DNA of 34,118 bases from Bacillota bacterium (GCA_023404715.1 JAEYAR010000022.1:1-34118); one strand, 5' to 3'. Shown: positions 17,364 through 25,291, numbered from the stretch's first letter. Notes: generated from the letters alone by a model not told the origin. Made by a program: numbers and translations.

Positions 17364-19082
17364 TTAGTCCTCGATCGCGGCTTTGCGCGAGAGAATCTCC
17401 TTAAAAATTGCCGGATCAAACTTGGGCACGCGGTCGTATGTATAAAGCCCGTTTTGCTCCTGCTCGACGTTGGTCAGCTGCGTGTAGCAAAGCCCCATGA
17501 TTTGGGGGTTGTCCAAAATCGCGTCCGCGAGGCCGCGGAAACGTCGGATAAAGTCCTCAGGCGATTGCGGCATATTGCCGTAGCCCCAAGCCTTTTCGTC
17601 CAAGGCCCAGCCGATGCCGCCGTATTCGCTGATAAACACGGGCAGCTTGCCGTCGTATTGCTGGCGGATACTACCACGGTTCACCTGATCCCACAGCTCG
17701 CCGCCGGCGGCAAACGCGTCGTAATGCGCGCGGAAGACGGCATCATCCTGTTCGTAGTCGTGCACGTCGTAGATGTCGGTCGCCACGTGGTAATTGCCGC
17801 TGGTGTCGATGCAAGGGCGGGTGGGATCCGCGCTCTTCGTGGCGAGGTATACGGCGCGGAGCACTTCGTCGTCCTGCTTGCGCCCACAGCGGTCCCACGT
17901 CTCGTTAAACGGGCACCAGCCGATGAGCGCGGGGTGGTTGAAGTCGCGATCGACTTCCTCGAGCCATTCCGGCAGGATGCTAAATACCGCCTCCGGGCGT
18001 GAGACGTCCAGCCCCCAGTTCGGGTATTCGCCCCAGACCAGGTAGCCCAGCCGGTCGCAGTGATAGAGGAAGCGCTCTTCAAAGATCTTTTCGTGCAGAC
18101 GCGCGCCGTTAAACCCGCAGGCCATCGAAAGCTCGATGTCGCGCACGAGCGCCTCGTCGCTCGGCGCGGTATAGATGCCGTCGGGGTAGAAGCCCTGGTC
18201 GAGCACCGTGCGCTGGAAGACGGATTTGCCGTTGAGGAGGAATTTACGGCCGTCCAGCCTGACGCTGCGCAGGCCGGCATAGCTGCATACGACGTCGCCG
18301 CCGTAGGAGAGCTCCAGGTCGTAAAGGCGGCCGTTTCCGACCTCCCACAGGTGCACCTCGCGCAGGGGCAATGCGACCTGCGCGCGCCCGCCGCCGGATT
18401 GCACGGACGCTTCGCCTACGACACGGCCCTCGTACCTCGCCGTCACCTGCAGCGTGCCTTGCCCGCACAGGTCGGCGGCGATCCACAGGGAGCCCTCGTC
18501 GACGTTGGGATAGAATTTGACCTTTTCTATGTGCGTCTTGGGCATAAACTCGAGCCAGACGGTCTGCCAGATGCCCGTGGTGCGGGTGTAGTCGCAGCCG
18601 TGGGAGAAGTATGCCTCGCTCTGCTTGCCGCGTGGGATCAAAGGATCGCGCTCGTCGTCCTCCGCGTAGACGGTGATCACGTTTTCGCCCGCGCAGACGG
18701 CGTCTGAGACGTCGAACTGAAAGGAGACGTAGCCGCCCTTGTGGACGCCGACGCGCTTGCCGTTGACGAACGCCTCGCAGCTGTAGTCCACAGCGCCGAA
18801 GTGCAGCACGACGCGGCCGCCTACCTGCTGATCGGTCAGCGTGACCGTCCGGCGGTACCACACGCCGCGCATAAAATCCTTGTTCTCTACGCCGGAGAGC
18901 TTGCTCTGCGGGCAAAAGGGCACGGTGATGCGGCCGTTCAAGGACGCGTCCGCCGCGCTGAGGCCGCGGGCCTTGCCGCTGCGGCCGTTGTCGATCTCAA
19001 AGGCCCACTCTCCGTTGAGGTTCAACCAGTTCTCGCGCCTGAATTGCGGCTTGGGGTGTTCGCTCCTGGGGATCGGGTTCAT
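17364..19082 (-). CDS. GH2 family glycoside hydrolase (beta-galactosidase/glucuronidase type)
   Basis: A 572-residue cytoplasmic hydrolase with the GH2 order: sugar-binding jelly roll (about 12-180, with NLNGEWAFEIDNG), immunoglobulin-like middle domain (about 185-275), then a TIM barrel. The acid/base is E394 in CPFNETWDRC and the nucleophile E486 in VFISEYGGIGWA. At 572 residues it is near beta-glucuronidase length and much shorter than LacZ. The exact sugar is not fixed by sequence. It has AAAGGAG before ATG 19082 and its own promoter, and is divergent from an AraC regulator that probably controls it. Confidence 0.9.
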   Translation of the reverse strand: MNPIPRSEHPKPQFRRENWLNLNGEWAFEIDNGRSGKARGLSAADASLNGRITVPFCPQSKLSGVENKDFMRGVWYRRTVTLTDQQVGGRVVLHFGAVDYSCEAFVNGKRVGVHKGGYVSFQFDVSDAVCAGENVITVYAEDDERDPLIPRGKQSEAYFSHGCDYTRTTGIWQTVWLEFMPKTHIEKVKFYPNVDEGSLWIAADLCGQGTLQVTARYEGRVVGEASVQSGGGRAQVALPLREVHLWEVGNGRLYDLELSYGGDVVCSYAGLRSVRLDGRKFLLNGKSVFQRTVLDQGFYPDGIYTAPSDEALVRDIELSMACGFNGARLHEKIFEERFLYHCDRLGYLVWGEYPNWGLDVSRPEAVFSILPEWLEEVDRDFNHPALIGWCPFNETWDRCGRKQDDEVLRAVYLATKSADPTRPCIDTSGNYHVATDIYDVHDYEQDDAVFRAHYDAFAAGGELWDQVNRGSIRQQYDGKLPVFISEYGGIGWALDEKAWGYGNMPQSPEDFIRRFRGLADAILDNPQIMGLCYTQLTNVEQEQNGLYTYDRVPKFDPAIFKEILSRKAAIED

Positions 19083-19111
19083 GGTCTCACTCCTTTGGTC
19101 TGTTTTGTCTC

Positions 19112-19140
19112 ATTATAGGGAGAAGGCCCGGACAAGGCAA
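19112..19140 (-). promoter_or_regulatory. Promoter of the GH2 gene
   Basis: Minus strand TTGCCT (19140-19135), 17-bp spacer, TATAAT (19117-19112). The leader is about 25-30 nt. The weak -35 fits activation by the divergently encoded AraC protein. Confidence 0.75.
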
Positions 19141-19159
19141 TAGCTTTTCGCCCAGGGAT

Positions 19160-19188
19160 TTGACAGATCCTACTGTCATGGATACAAT
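19160..19188 (+). promoter_or_regulatory. Promoter of the AraC regulator gene
   Basis: TTGACA (19160-19165), 17-bp spacer, TACAAT (19183-19188), about 35 nt before the GTG start. It overlaps the dyad at 19161-19178. Confidence 0.8.
19161..19178. promoter_or_regulatory. Dyad operator between the divergent araC-like and GH2 genes
   Basis: TGACAG-N6-CTGTCA is a perfect 6-bp inverted repeat covering the -35 of the regulator promoter. It sits about 20 bp upstream of the -35 box of the GH2 promoter. One bound protein could repress its own gene and activate GH2. Confidence 0.5.
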
Positions 19189-19225
19189 GAGGAAGGACAT
19201 CACTGAACGACGGGAGGCGTAGGAC

Positions 19226-19990
19226 GTGATCATCAGCGCGCGGCATCGCTGGGCGGAGGCGGCAGGCTTTACGATTCATCGCCCGAGCGGGATCGACAGC
19301 TATACGCTCTTGCATTTCTTCCATTCCATCCGCCTGCGGATCGGGGAATGCGTGGTCACCACGCGGCCGGGCGCCTGCATTTTGTTTGCTCCCCACACGC
19401 CGCAGTGGTTTCAAAGCAAAACCCCGCTGCTGCACGACTGGATGCACCTGGATAAAGAAGCGTCGGCGCTCATCACGCGCTATGCGGTGCCGACGAATAC
19501 CGTTTTGTATCCCGCCGACAGCGCCTTCATCACCTCCGGGATCTGTGAGATCGAGCTGGAGATCAACTCCGGCCGCCCGCACCGGACGCAGCTGGCGGAC
19601 GCGGCGGCGGAAATCCTGCTGATCCGCCTATCGCGCGCGTGCAACGCGGAGGACGCTTTTCCGGTCAACCCGCAGCTGGGCGCGCAGCTCCTGCGCTTTC
19701 GGGTCCGTTTATTCGCGCGTCTGGGCGAGGCGTGGAGCGTAGAGCGCATGGCGGAGGAGATGCACATGAGCCCCTCGCGCTTCTTTGCCGTCTACAAGGC
19801 GCAGTTTGGCGTATCGCCCATGAACGATTTGATCCAGGCGCGCATCGATGCGGCTAAGAGCGCGCTCGTGGGATCGGATATCTCGGTCGCCCGCCTGGCG
19901 GAGCGGCTGGGCTATGCGAACGTCACCCATTTTAGCCGCCAATTCCGACAAAAGACCGGGGTTTCGCCGCGGGCGTACGGTCACAAGTGA
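19226..19990 (+). CDS. AraC-family transcriptional regulator
   Basis: A 254-residue regulator with an N-terminal AraC-type cupin sensor (about 1-145) and a C-terminal HTH_18 domain (about 155-252) containing MAEEMHMSPSRFFAVYKAQFGVSP and LAERLGYANVTHFSRQFRQKTGVSP. The GTG start at 19226 follows GGGAGG (19212-19217). It is transcribed away from the GH2 gene across a 143-bp control region. The likely job is sugar-dependent control of GH2 and of itself. The inducer is unknown. A tRNA promoter begins 30 bp after its stop. Confidence 0.91.
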   Translation: MIISARHRWAEAAGFTIHRPSGIDSYTLLHFFHSIRLRIGECVVTTRPGACILFAPHTPQWFQSKTPLLHDWMHLDKEASALITRYAVPTNTVLYPADSAFITSGICEIELEINSGRPHRTQLADAAAEILLIRLSRACNAEDAFPVNPQLGAQLLRFRVRLFARLGEAWSVERMAEEMHMSPSRFFAVYKAQFGVSPMNDLIQARIDAAKSALVGSDISVARLAERLGYANVTHFSRQFRQKTGVSPRAYGHK

Positions 19991-20019
19991 AAAGGAGGAA
20001 GAAGTTTTGAATTTTATGC

Positions 20020-20048
20020 TTGACATTTTACGCCGGATGTAGTATCAT
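20020..20048 (+). promoter_or_regulatory. Promoter of tRNA-Arg
   Basis: TTGACA (20020-20025), 17-bp spacer, TATCAT (20043-20048), about 23 bp before the mature tRNA 5' end. Confidence 0.82.
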
Positions 20049-20070
20049 ATCCCTCGTTCCCAAGAGCGAT

Positions 20071-20147
20071 GCGCCCATAGCTCAGCTGGATAGAGCGTTT
20101 GACTACGAATCAAAAGGCCACAGGTTCGAATCCTGTTGGGCGCGCCA
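20071..20147 (+). tRNA. tRNA-Arg(ACG)
   Basis: The cloverleaf is complete: acceptor GCGCCCA (20071-20077) pairs with TGGGCGC (20137-20143), G discriminator at 20144 and encoded CCA at 20145-20147. The D arm is TAGCTCAGCTGGATAGAGC-like, the anticodon stem TTTGA/TCAAA encloses ACG at 20105-20107, and the T arm contains GGTTCGAATCC. ACG would be edited to ICG and read CGU/CGC/CGA. Confidence 0.97.
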
Positions 20148-20192
20148 CAGAAAACCGTTGACATGCTTCGCGCTGTTGATGGTTTTCTTTTT
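20148..20192 (+). terminator. Terminator of tRNA-Arg; first copy of a 45-bp repeat
   Basis: GAAAACC (20150-20156) pairs with GGTTTTC, with an imperfect inner stem around TTCG, followed by TTTTTTT. The identical 45 bp recur at 20848-20892, so one terminator flanks the relB/yafQ cassette on each side. Confidence 0.88.
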
Positions 20193-20249
20193 TTCGATGG
20201 CTGCAATTTGACAGATGATGAATAAAATTTTACGACGTACGCATCATTC

Positions 20250-20278
20250 TTTACTTATTGCGCATAATGTGATATGCT
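20250..20278 (+). promoter_or_regulatory. Promoter and probable operator of the RelB/YafQ operon
   Basis: TTTACT (20250-20255), 17-bp spacer, TATGCT (20273-20278). GCATA-N6-TATGC (20262-20277) is an inverted repeat that covers the -10 box, the place expected for autoregulation by the ribbon-helix-helix antitoxin. Confidence 0.5.
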
Positions 20279-20300
20279 TATATAGAAGGGAGTTGATCTT

Positions 20301-20567
20301 ATGGAGGCGACGAACCTAAATGTCCGCGTTGATAAGGAAGTGAAGAATGCGGCCGAAGCCGTTGCGTCGGCGCTTGGTATGAATTTATCCACTGCGGTAA
20401 ACATTTTTTTGCGCCAGATGATCAGCTGCAACGGCATGCCGTTTGACGTCCGGCTCGTACCAAACGCCCAGACGCGTCAAGCGCTTGATGATGCCCGCAA
20501 TCATCACAATCTATCGGGGCCTTATAACAGCCTTGAGGCGCTGATGGAGGACGTAAACAATGCTTGA
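20301..20567 (+). CDS. RelB/DinJ-family antitoxin
   Basis: An 88-residue antitoxin with an N-terminal ribbon-helix-helix DNA-binding domain (about 5-50: LNVRVDKEVKNAAEAVASALG then MNLSTAVNIFLRQM) and a C-terminal toxin-wrapping segment. In this family it binds and blocks a YafQ/RelE RNase and represses the operon. AGGGAG about 9 bp before the ATG is the ribosome binding site. It overlaps the toxin gene by 8 bp. The pair sits alone between two copies of the tRNA-Arg terminator, which suggests arrival as a cassette. Confidence 0.93.
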   Translation: MEATNLNVRVDKEVKNAAEAVASALGMNLSTAVNIFLRQMISCNGMPFDVRLVPNAQTRQALDDARNHHNLSGPYNSLEALMEDVNNA

Positions 20568-20832
20568 AGTCTATGCGACTTCCCGATTCAAGCGAGATTT
20601 AAAAGTGATGATAAAGCGCGGGGCTAAAGTTGATCGGTTATGGATTGTTGTATCCAAGCTTCGCAATCAAACGCCTTTGCCCGAAAGCAATCGCGACCAC
20701 GCGCTTGTCGGAGATTATATTGGGTTTCGCGAATGCCACATCCTTCTTGATTGGTTACTGGTGTATCGGATCGAGGAGGATGAACTGATCCTGACGCTAG
20801 CTCGTACCGGAGCGCACAGCGATCTGTTTTGA
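20560..20832 (+). CDS. YafQ-family mRNA interferase toxin
   Basis: A 90-residue RelE-superfamily toxin that cleaves mRNA on the ribosome. The residues known to matter in E. coli YafQ are all present: H47 in DHALVGDY, H60 in FRECH, D64-W65 in LLDWLLVYRI, H86 in RTGAHSDLF and the terminal F90. The ORF is full length and looks active. It is translated from within the end of the antitoxin gene, as is usual. The second terminator copy begins 15 bp after its stop. Confidence 0.94.
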   Translation: MLEVYATSRFKRDLKVMIKRGAKVDRLWIVVSKLRNQTPLPESNRDHALVGDYIGFRECHILLDWLLVYRIEEDELILTLARTGAHSDLF

Positions 20833-20847
20833 GCGGCGATTTAGATC

Positions 20848-20892
20848 CAGAAAACCGTTGACATGCTTCGCGCTGTTGATGGTTTTCTTTTT
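20848..20892 (+). terminator. Terminator of the toxin-antitoxin operon; second copy of the 45-bp repeat
   Basis: Identical over 45 bp to 20148-20192, exactly 700 bp away. The GAAAACC/GGTTTTC stem is followed by TTTTT. Sequence outside the 45 bp differs from the first copy. Confidence 0.88.
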
Positions 20893-20971
20893 GTCTCCCT
20901 TTTGATCTCATGGTCTGTCCTCCCCGCTATGCTCATACAATGGCCTGCATGGAATAAGAGGGGGGAACTGT

Positions 20972-21949
20972 ATGCAGCCGATACTTCTTATCGAGAGCGC
21001 CGCGCCGGGTTTGCTGTACGTGAACGGTCAATTCTGCGGCGAGCTGACGGAGCCGCAAGCGTTTCCATCCTGGCCGGACGCGCGGGCGCTGATCGAATAC
21101 AGGCCGTTCGGGCGGTCGTTTGAGCCTATGGCTTGCGCGCTGACGCTGCAAAAGGGGCGAATACAGCCGCATGGCCAGGAGGGCGTCTTTTGCGTGCAGT
21201 GGCCAGAGGGCGTCGCGCAGGTCGAGCTACGGCCGCAACGCCTGGGCGGGCAGACAAGGCGGGAGGATTTGGGGGGCGGCCTCACCCTCTTGCAACAGGA
21301 GGGGAACGCAGCGTTGGCCCGCGGAGAAGAAATCTTGCAGCCGCTGCCGCAAGGCGCGAGGGAAGTCGGTTTGCGGCAGTTGGAGGGCGGGGGATGCATC
21401 GTATCGGGCAGGTGCCCGGGCGGCCTGTTCGTCTGCGCCGTGCCACCTGAGGGCGGCGTCATCGCCCAGGATGCACAGGCGTTCGTCCTGGCGCGCACGG
21501 TTAAATGGGCGCGCCAGGACGTGTTGCAGGCCGTTACGGGCGCAGATGATGCGGTGGGGCACGGTGTGCTGAGCGAATACCGCGCGGATGCGGGCGGGCT
21601 GCACCGGCTTTCGACGCAGCCCGTTTGGGTAGACGGCGCGCCGCGTTGGCCACAAAACGGCCAGGAGACGCTACGCGCGTATCTCGAGGCCGTACAGACG
21701 GGCCAAGCCGCCGAAGCGGAGGGGTATCTCGCCTCGCCCGATTTGCAGCCGGCGCTTCCGCGATTTGACGCGGTAGTGCCTCTGCGCTATCCGCTGAGCC
21801 GTATGCCGGCCGGTCTGCCGCTTGCGATGGGCGCTATGGCCGTCGAGGAGGCGGGGCTGGCCCGGGTGACGGCCGTATGCGCCAGGGCCAGGGAGGCGCG
21901 CGGCAGACAGGGAAACTACCGGCTGGAAGCGATCGAGATGCTCAAATGA
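20972..21949 (+). CDS. Protein of unknown function
   Basis: A 325-residue protein I do not recognise. It has no signal peptide, membrane segment or evident catalytic motif, and is rich in Gly, Ala, Gln and Arg. The first 60 residues (IESAAPGLLYVNGQFCGEL) resemble a short beta-rich carbohydrate- or PEGA-like strand pattern, but this is weak. The C-terminal 100 residues look helical (RAYLEAVQTGQAAEAEGYL). GAGGGGGGAACTG precedes the ATG. Codon use fits the neighbours, and the long antisense frames over it look like shadows. It faces the decayed diguanylate cyclase tail to tail with no gap. The reading frame is well supported, the function is not. Confidence 0.72.
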   Translation: MQPILLIESAAPGLLYVNGQFCGELTEPQAFPSWPDARALIEYRPFGRSFEPMACALTLQKGRIQPHGQEGVFCVQWPEGVAQVELRPQRLGGQTRREDLGGGLTLLQQEGNAALARGEEILQPLPQGAREVGLRQLEGGGCIVSGRCPGGLFVCAVPPEGGVIAQDAQAFVLARTVKWARQDVLQAVTGADDAVGHGVLSEYRADAGGLHRLSTQPVWVDGAPRWPQNGQETLRAYLEAVQTGQAAEAEGYLASPDLQPALPRFDAVVPLRYPLSRMPAGLPLAMGAMAVEEAGLARVTAVCARAREARGRQGNYRLEAIEMLK

Positions 21950-22893
21950 TTAGGGCTCATACAGGCTATATCCGCCCTTGCCGCGCTTTTTCGTCCGATA
22001 GAGCGCGGTATCCGCATGTCTGTATAGCGAATAGAAATCCGATCCGCCCGCAGGCGAGCGCGCTATGCCGATGCTCGCCGACATCTGCCAGGTCTTGGCG
22101 TCCATCGTGTGCGCTTGCGAAAGTGCCGCGCAAAGCGCCTCGACCTTTTGTTTTATCCAGATTTCATTTGGGATCGGGACGAAGACGACGAATTCATCCC
22201 CGCCGATGCGGCCGACGACGTCGTCCTCCCGGAAGCAGCGGCGGATCGTCTCGGAGAAGGCGACGATGACCGAGTCGCCGAAGACATGGCCGTGCCGGTC
22301 GTTGGCATCCTTGAAGTTATCGATATCCAGAATGATGAAGCCGTAGGTACGGTTCGGGTCCAGGGCGCGCAGCCGCTCGATATGGGCGCGCATTCGTAGA
22401 TGTTGCCGTACAGCTCCTCGGTCGCGCTTCGGAACATCTCGGCGCGTCAGCCGGGTGATCTGCCGGTTGAAGCCGCGTATCACATAGGTGATGACAAAGA
22501 GGATGGTGGTGATGATGCACGCAATGATGACGGCGGTACGATACAGCTGCCGGCGCAGCTCGGTGACAAGAATGCCGGTATCCCGCTCGACGATCAGCTG
22601 CCAGGACAGCTCGGGGATATAACGCGCGACGATATAATCTTCGCCGGCATTTCCGGTCTTTGTCCAAAAGCTTTGCGCGACGTTGCCATAGTCAACGAGA
22701 CGTTGACCGGGCGGCTGAACAGCGCGGATAACTGATAAAAGATGCCCTCCCACGTCAGCGTGGATACCTGCTCGATGCTTTCTACGGAAGCGCTGTAGTT
22801 GGCCTGATAGCTGAGCACGGTCGTAACCAGAAAGCCGGCGAGGATCACCGTACAGATCAGCACATTGGTCCGCATCAATATCTTATTTTTCAA
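21950..22893 (-). pseudogene. Decayed Cache-GGDEF diguanylate cyclase
   Basis: A membrane diguanylate cyclase broken into three frames. The N-terminal part starts at TTG 22893 (AAAAGAGGG upstream): KNKILMRTNVLICTVILAG and VSTLTWEGIFYQLSALF. Near 22690 the frame changes and most of the sensor domain is missing, resuming at AQSFWTKTG and YIPELSWQLIVERDTG plus a second TM (VIIACIITTILFVITYVI). Around 22440 another frame carries MFRSATEELYGNIYE, and near 22390 the sequence jumps to the cyclase domain, losing whatever lay between. The GGDEF domain keeps RIGGDEFVVF and an RxxD (REDD) inhibitory site. It lies 20 bp downstream of the DUF1015 gene in the same direction. Confidence 0.82.
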
Positions 22894-22912
22894 AGCCAAC
22901 CCTCTTTTCAAT

Positions 22913-24181
22913 TCAAAGGATGGACCGGCACTCCATGTAAAAGCGCTTTTCGAACGCCTCGCCCATTGAAAACGTCTTTCGAGGCAGCGCGCCGTCGCGG
23001 CGAACGGCAGGGAAGAGCGAAAACTTGTCGATCGCGTTGAGCAGGAAGCAGGCGTTGCCCGCTTGGCGCCCCAAGCCCCGGGCAAAATCGTCGCCGTGGA
23101 TGTAATCGAGACGCGCATCCGGGTGGGATTGCAAATAACCGTCTAAAAAGCGCTGCAGCGTGGCGACGGGCAAGGAGAAGGGCGCGTTCTGAATGGCCAA
23201 CTGCAATGTGCCCTTGGGGCACACGAAGGTGAGCCCCTGTTCGCCCTTCTGGGCCCGCCTGGTCGCGAGCGCCGCCCCATGGCGCAGCAGGTATACGCTT
23301 AGCTGCCTTAGCACATCCTGTTCGTCCACGCCGAAGAGCACGCGGTGGATGGGCTCGAAGTTGAGCGCTTCGTCATGCAGGTTGACGAGCTCCACGAGCG
23401 CGTAGCGCGCCGGATGGGTTGAACGCGCCTCAGGCGGGAGAGTCTCGCGCAGGTCGAGCCAGCACTGGCGCGCCGTAGCCAGCGAGTGATTGCCGTCGCC
23501 AACCGCGTAGAGCAGGCCGTCGCAAGCCTTGCGCAGGGCGTCGAGCGCGCCCGCGATCTGCTCCTTGAACGCTGGCGTATCGACGCGGTAGCCGCGCAGG
23601 TGACCGCCGCCCTCCATGAGATCAAAGTCGTAGAGCGGCGCAAGGCGCTTGCGTCGCTGATACAGGGGCTCGATGACCGTACGGCCCGGGTCGTCGACGA
23701 GCAGCATGACGTGAGGCGTCTCTAAGGGCGCGCCTGTGCGGATGCGCACGCGCGGCGGAATGCGCTCTAAGATCGTGCCCTCCGTCGCGCGCACGAGCGA
23801 TGCGCCTGCGCGTTCAAAGTCGTACATCTCTAAATCCACGCATGCGACGAGCCCCAGGCGCGTGCCGGAGGCCAACGCGCGCTCCACGAGCACGAAGCCG
23901 TCGGTGACCGCCTTGACCAGCGTGCCGTCGCCCAGGTAGCGCTTCATTTCGCTGTGGATGGAGGCTACGCGGCCGAAACCTTCTGCGAGATAGGCTTCGG
24001 GGAACGTGATGCGCAGCGTGGAGGGATAGCCGCCGACGTAAGCCTCCACCCGTTTCCAATAGGCGGGATCGGACGTATACTGATCGCAGGCGACGACCGA
24101 CCAGCGGCTAAGATCGATGTGCGGGGCGGGCAGCAGGATGTCGGCGGGCGCAAGGCCCAATGCGTTGAAAGCAGACGGCAT
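22913..24181 (-). CDS. DUF1015 family protein
   Basis: A 422-residue DUF1015 (COG4198) protein of unknown biochemical role. It carries the family hallmark GDGNHSLATARQ, the N-terminal CDQYTSDPAYW and LVELVNLHDEALNFEPIHRVLF. In many Clostridia the family lies near serine biosynthesis genes (serA/serC); none are seen here. The frame is open to 24304, but a promoter at 24224-24252 lies inside that extension, and AAGGAG precedes the ATG at 24181, so 24181 is the start. The decayed cyclase follows it. Confidence 0.9.
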   Translation of the reverse strand: MPSAFNALGLAPADILLPAPHIDLSRWSVVACDQYTSDPAYWKRVEAYVGGYPSTLRITFPEAYLAEGFGRVASIHSEMKRYLGDGTLVKAVTDGFVLVERALASGTRLGLVACVDLEMYDFERAGASLVRATEGTILERIPPRVRIRTGAPLETPHVMLLVDDPGRTVIEPLYQRRKRLAPLYDFDLMEGGGHLRGYRVDTPAFKEQIAGALDALRKACDGLLYAVGDGNHSLATARQCWLDLRETLPPEARSTHPARYALVELVNLHDEALNFEPIHRVLFGVDEQDVLRQLSVYLLRHGAALATRRAQKGEQGLTFVCPKGTLQLAIQNAPFSLPVATLQRFLDGYLQSHPDARLDYIHGDDFARGLGRQAGNACFLLNAIDKFSLFPAVRRDGALPRKTFSMGEAFEKRFYMECRSIL

Positions 24182-24223
24182 ATAAAAAACGCTCCTTCCG
24201 TCCGAAGTGACGGGTTTGATCCC

Positions 24224-24252
24224 ATCATAGCATCGGTTGGGGAGCGTGTCAA
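24224..24252 (-). promoter_or_regulatory. Promoter of the DUF1015 gene
   Basis: Minus strand TTGACA (24252-24247), 17-bp spacer, TATGAT (24229-24224). It rules out the longer reading frame of the DUF1015 gene. Confidence 0.85.
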
Positions 24253-24284
24253 CGGGCGCTGATAAAGTCCGACACAGGCGGCGG

Positions 24285-25151
24285 TTATTCCCCGCCGTTT
24301 GCAAAGGGCAGCTGAGATTCCACCGGCGCGAGCTGGGCTGAGAGTCGTTCGCAGAATTCGCCGACGCGCTGCGCCCGCGTAAACTCCGGAAGGCCGAGAA
24401 ACTCCTTGATCGTCAGCACGAGCGCCGAGAGGCTCTCGCCCATCTCGCGCGTACGGGTGCGCTCGTCGTCGAGCGCGATGCGCAGCAGATCATAGCGCAC
24501 GTTCAGTCGGTCCAGCGCGAGGACGGTATCCTGCGAGGGCTGGTTCTGCGCGAGCGCAAGCAGGTGGTTAAGGCCCTCGAGCATCTGGTAGAGCGCGGGG
24601 TCTTGCATGTGCTCTACGCGGTTTTGTGCCTCGTCCAGCAGAGACTGGGCGTCCTCGCGCCTTGCGCGGGGGGCGAACGGGTCGACATAGGGCTCGCCCG
24701 CAGCCTCCATATCCGCCATCACCTCGCGCACGAGCGCCGGGCGCGTCTTGAGGCAGGAGCGGTACTTGTTTTGAAAGCGTAGCATGCGGGATTTATCGCC
24801 CTGGGACATCTCCTGCACGCAGGCGCGCACGCTCTTGCCCTGCGCGCGGGCCAGAAGCACGTCGTGGATGAGCGCGCGCACCTCGTCCTGCGAAAAGGGC
24901 TCGAAGGGCGGCGCGCGCTTGAGCTCCGGCTCGTCGCATTGCTTGAGCTGCGCGTAGTAAAAGTTGCGGATGCTGTTGGGCTTGCGTCCCAGCCGCTCGG
25001 CGACGCGTTCGAAGACGCTTCGCAGGGGTTCGCCACGCGCTGCGGATGCGTGGATTTCGTGAAAGAGCTCAGATACTTCTTCCGGCTGCCAGCCGCCGCG
25101 GGAACCCCGTGCGACGCGCGATGGCGTGGCGGCCTGTTTTGTCATTTCCAA
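24285..25151 (-). CDS. SANT/Myb-like DNA-binding protein
   Basis: A 288-residue protein. The N-terminal half shows two Myb/SANT-like units: about 18-70 (GWQPEEVSELFHEIHASAARG then GRKPNSIRNFYYAQL) and about 82-132 (FSQDEVRALIHDVLLARAQGK then MLRFQNKYRS). This resembles the RsfA-like or prophage-type Myb regulators of Bacillota. The remainder (about 160-280) is predicted helical, with possible coiled coil near DDERTRTREMGESLSALVL. No enzyme motif is seen. GGAGGG lies 8 bp before TTG 25151; ATG 25145 is an alternative. A role in gene regulation is inference. Confidence 0.75.
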   Translation of the reverse strand: MEMTKQAATPSRVARGSRGGWQPEEVSELFHEIHASAARGEPLRSVFERVAERLGRKPNSIRNFYYAQLKQCDEPELKRAPPFEPFSQDEVRALIHDVLLARAQGKSVRACVQEMSQGDKSRMLRFQNKYRSCLKTRPALVREVMADMEAAGEPYVDPFAPRARREDAQSLLDEAQNRVEHMQDPALYQMLEGLNHLLALAQNQPSQDTVLALDRLNVRYDLLRIALDDERTRTREMGESLSALVLTIKEFLGLPEFTRAQRVGEFCERLSAQLAPVESQLPFANGGE

Positions 25152-25238
25152 AGGTCCATCCCTCCATTGACGCGGTGTGTACTGCGGTGATAGTATGATC
25201 GGCGGCGCGGCGGCTTATACAAAAGGCAGGGTTATCGC

Positions 25239-25268
25239 TTGCGCCCGGGTACCGCGATGCGCTACAAT
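25239..25268 (+). promoter_or_regulatory. Probable promoter of the DUF1294 gene
   Basis: TTGCGC (25239-25244), 18-bp spacer, TACAAT (25263-25268), 24 bp before the ATG. The -35 is weak. Confidence 0.5.
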
Positions 25269-25291
25269 GATATGAAGAGGAGGGACTATAC

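Noticed and set aside
16706..18002. Long plus-strand open frames (16706-17311 and 17184-18002)
   Set aside because: They are antisense to the YhcH-like and GH2 genes, which have clear motifs, and arise from the high GC content.
20071..20192. Classical tRNA attachment site of an integrative element
   Set aside because: The repeated 45 bp begin after the tRNA CCA and include no tRNA sequence, and no integrase is encoded.
20020..20211. Open frame encoding a 63-residue peptide across the tRNA
   Set aside because: It is the translation of tRNA-Arg and its terminator; the APIAQLDRAF-type peptide is a well-known artefact of tRNA genes.
24182..24304. N-terminal extension of the DUF1015 frame
   Set aside because: A TTGACA-N17-TATGAT promoter lies inside it, and the ribosome binding site and family similarity begin at 24181.
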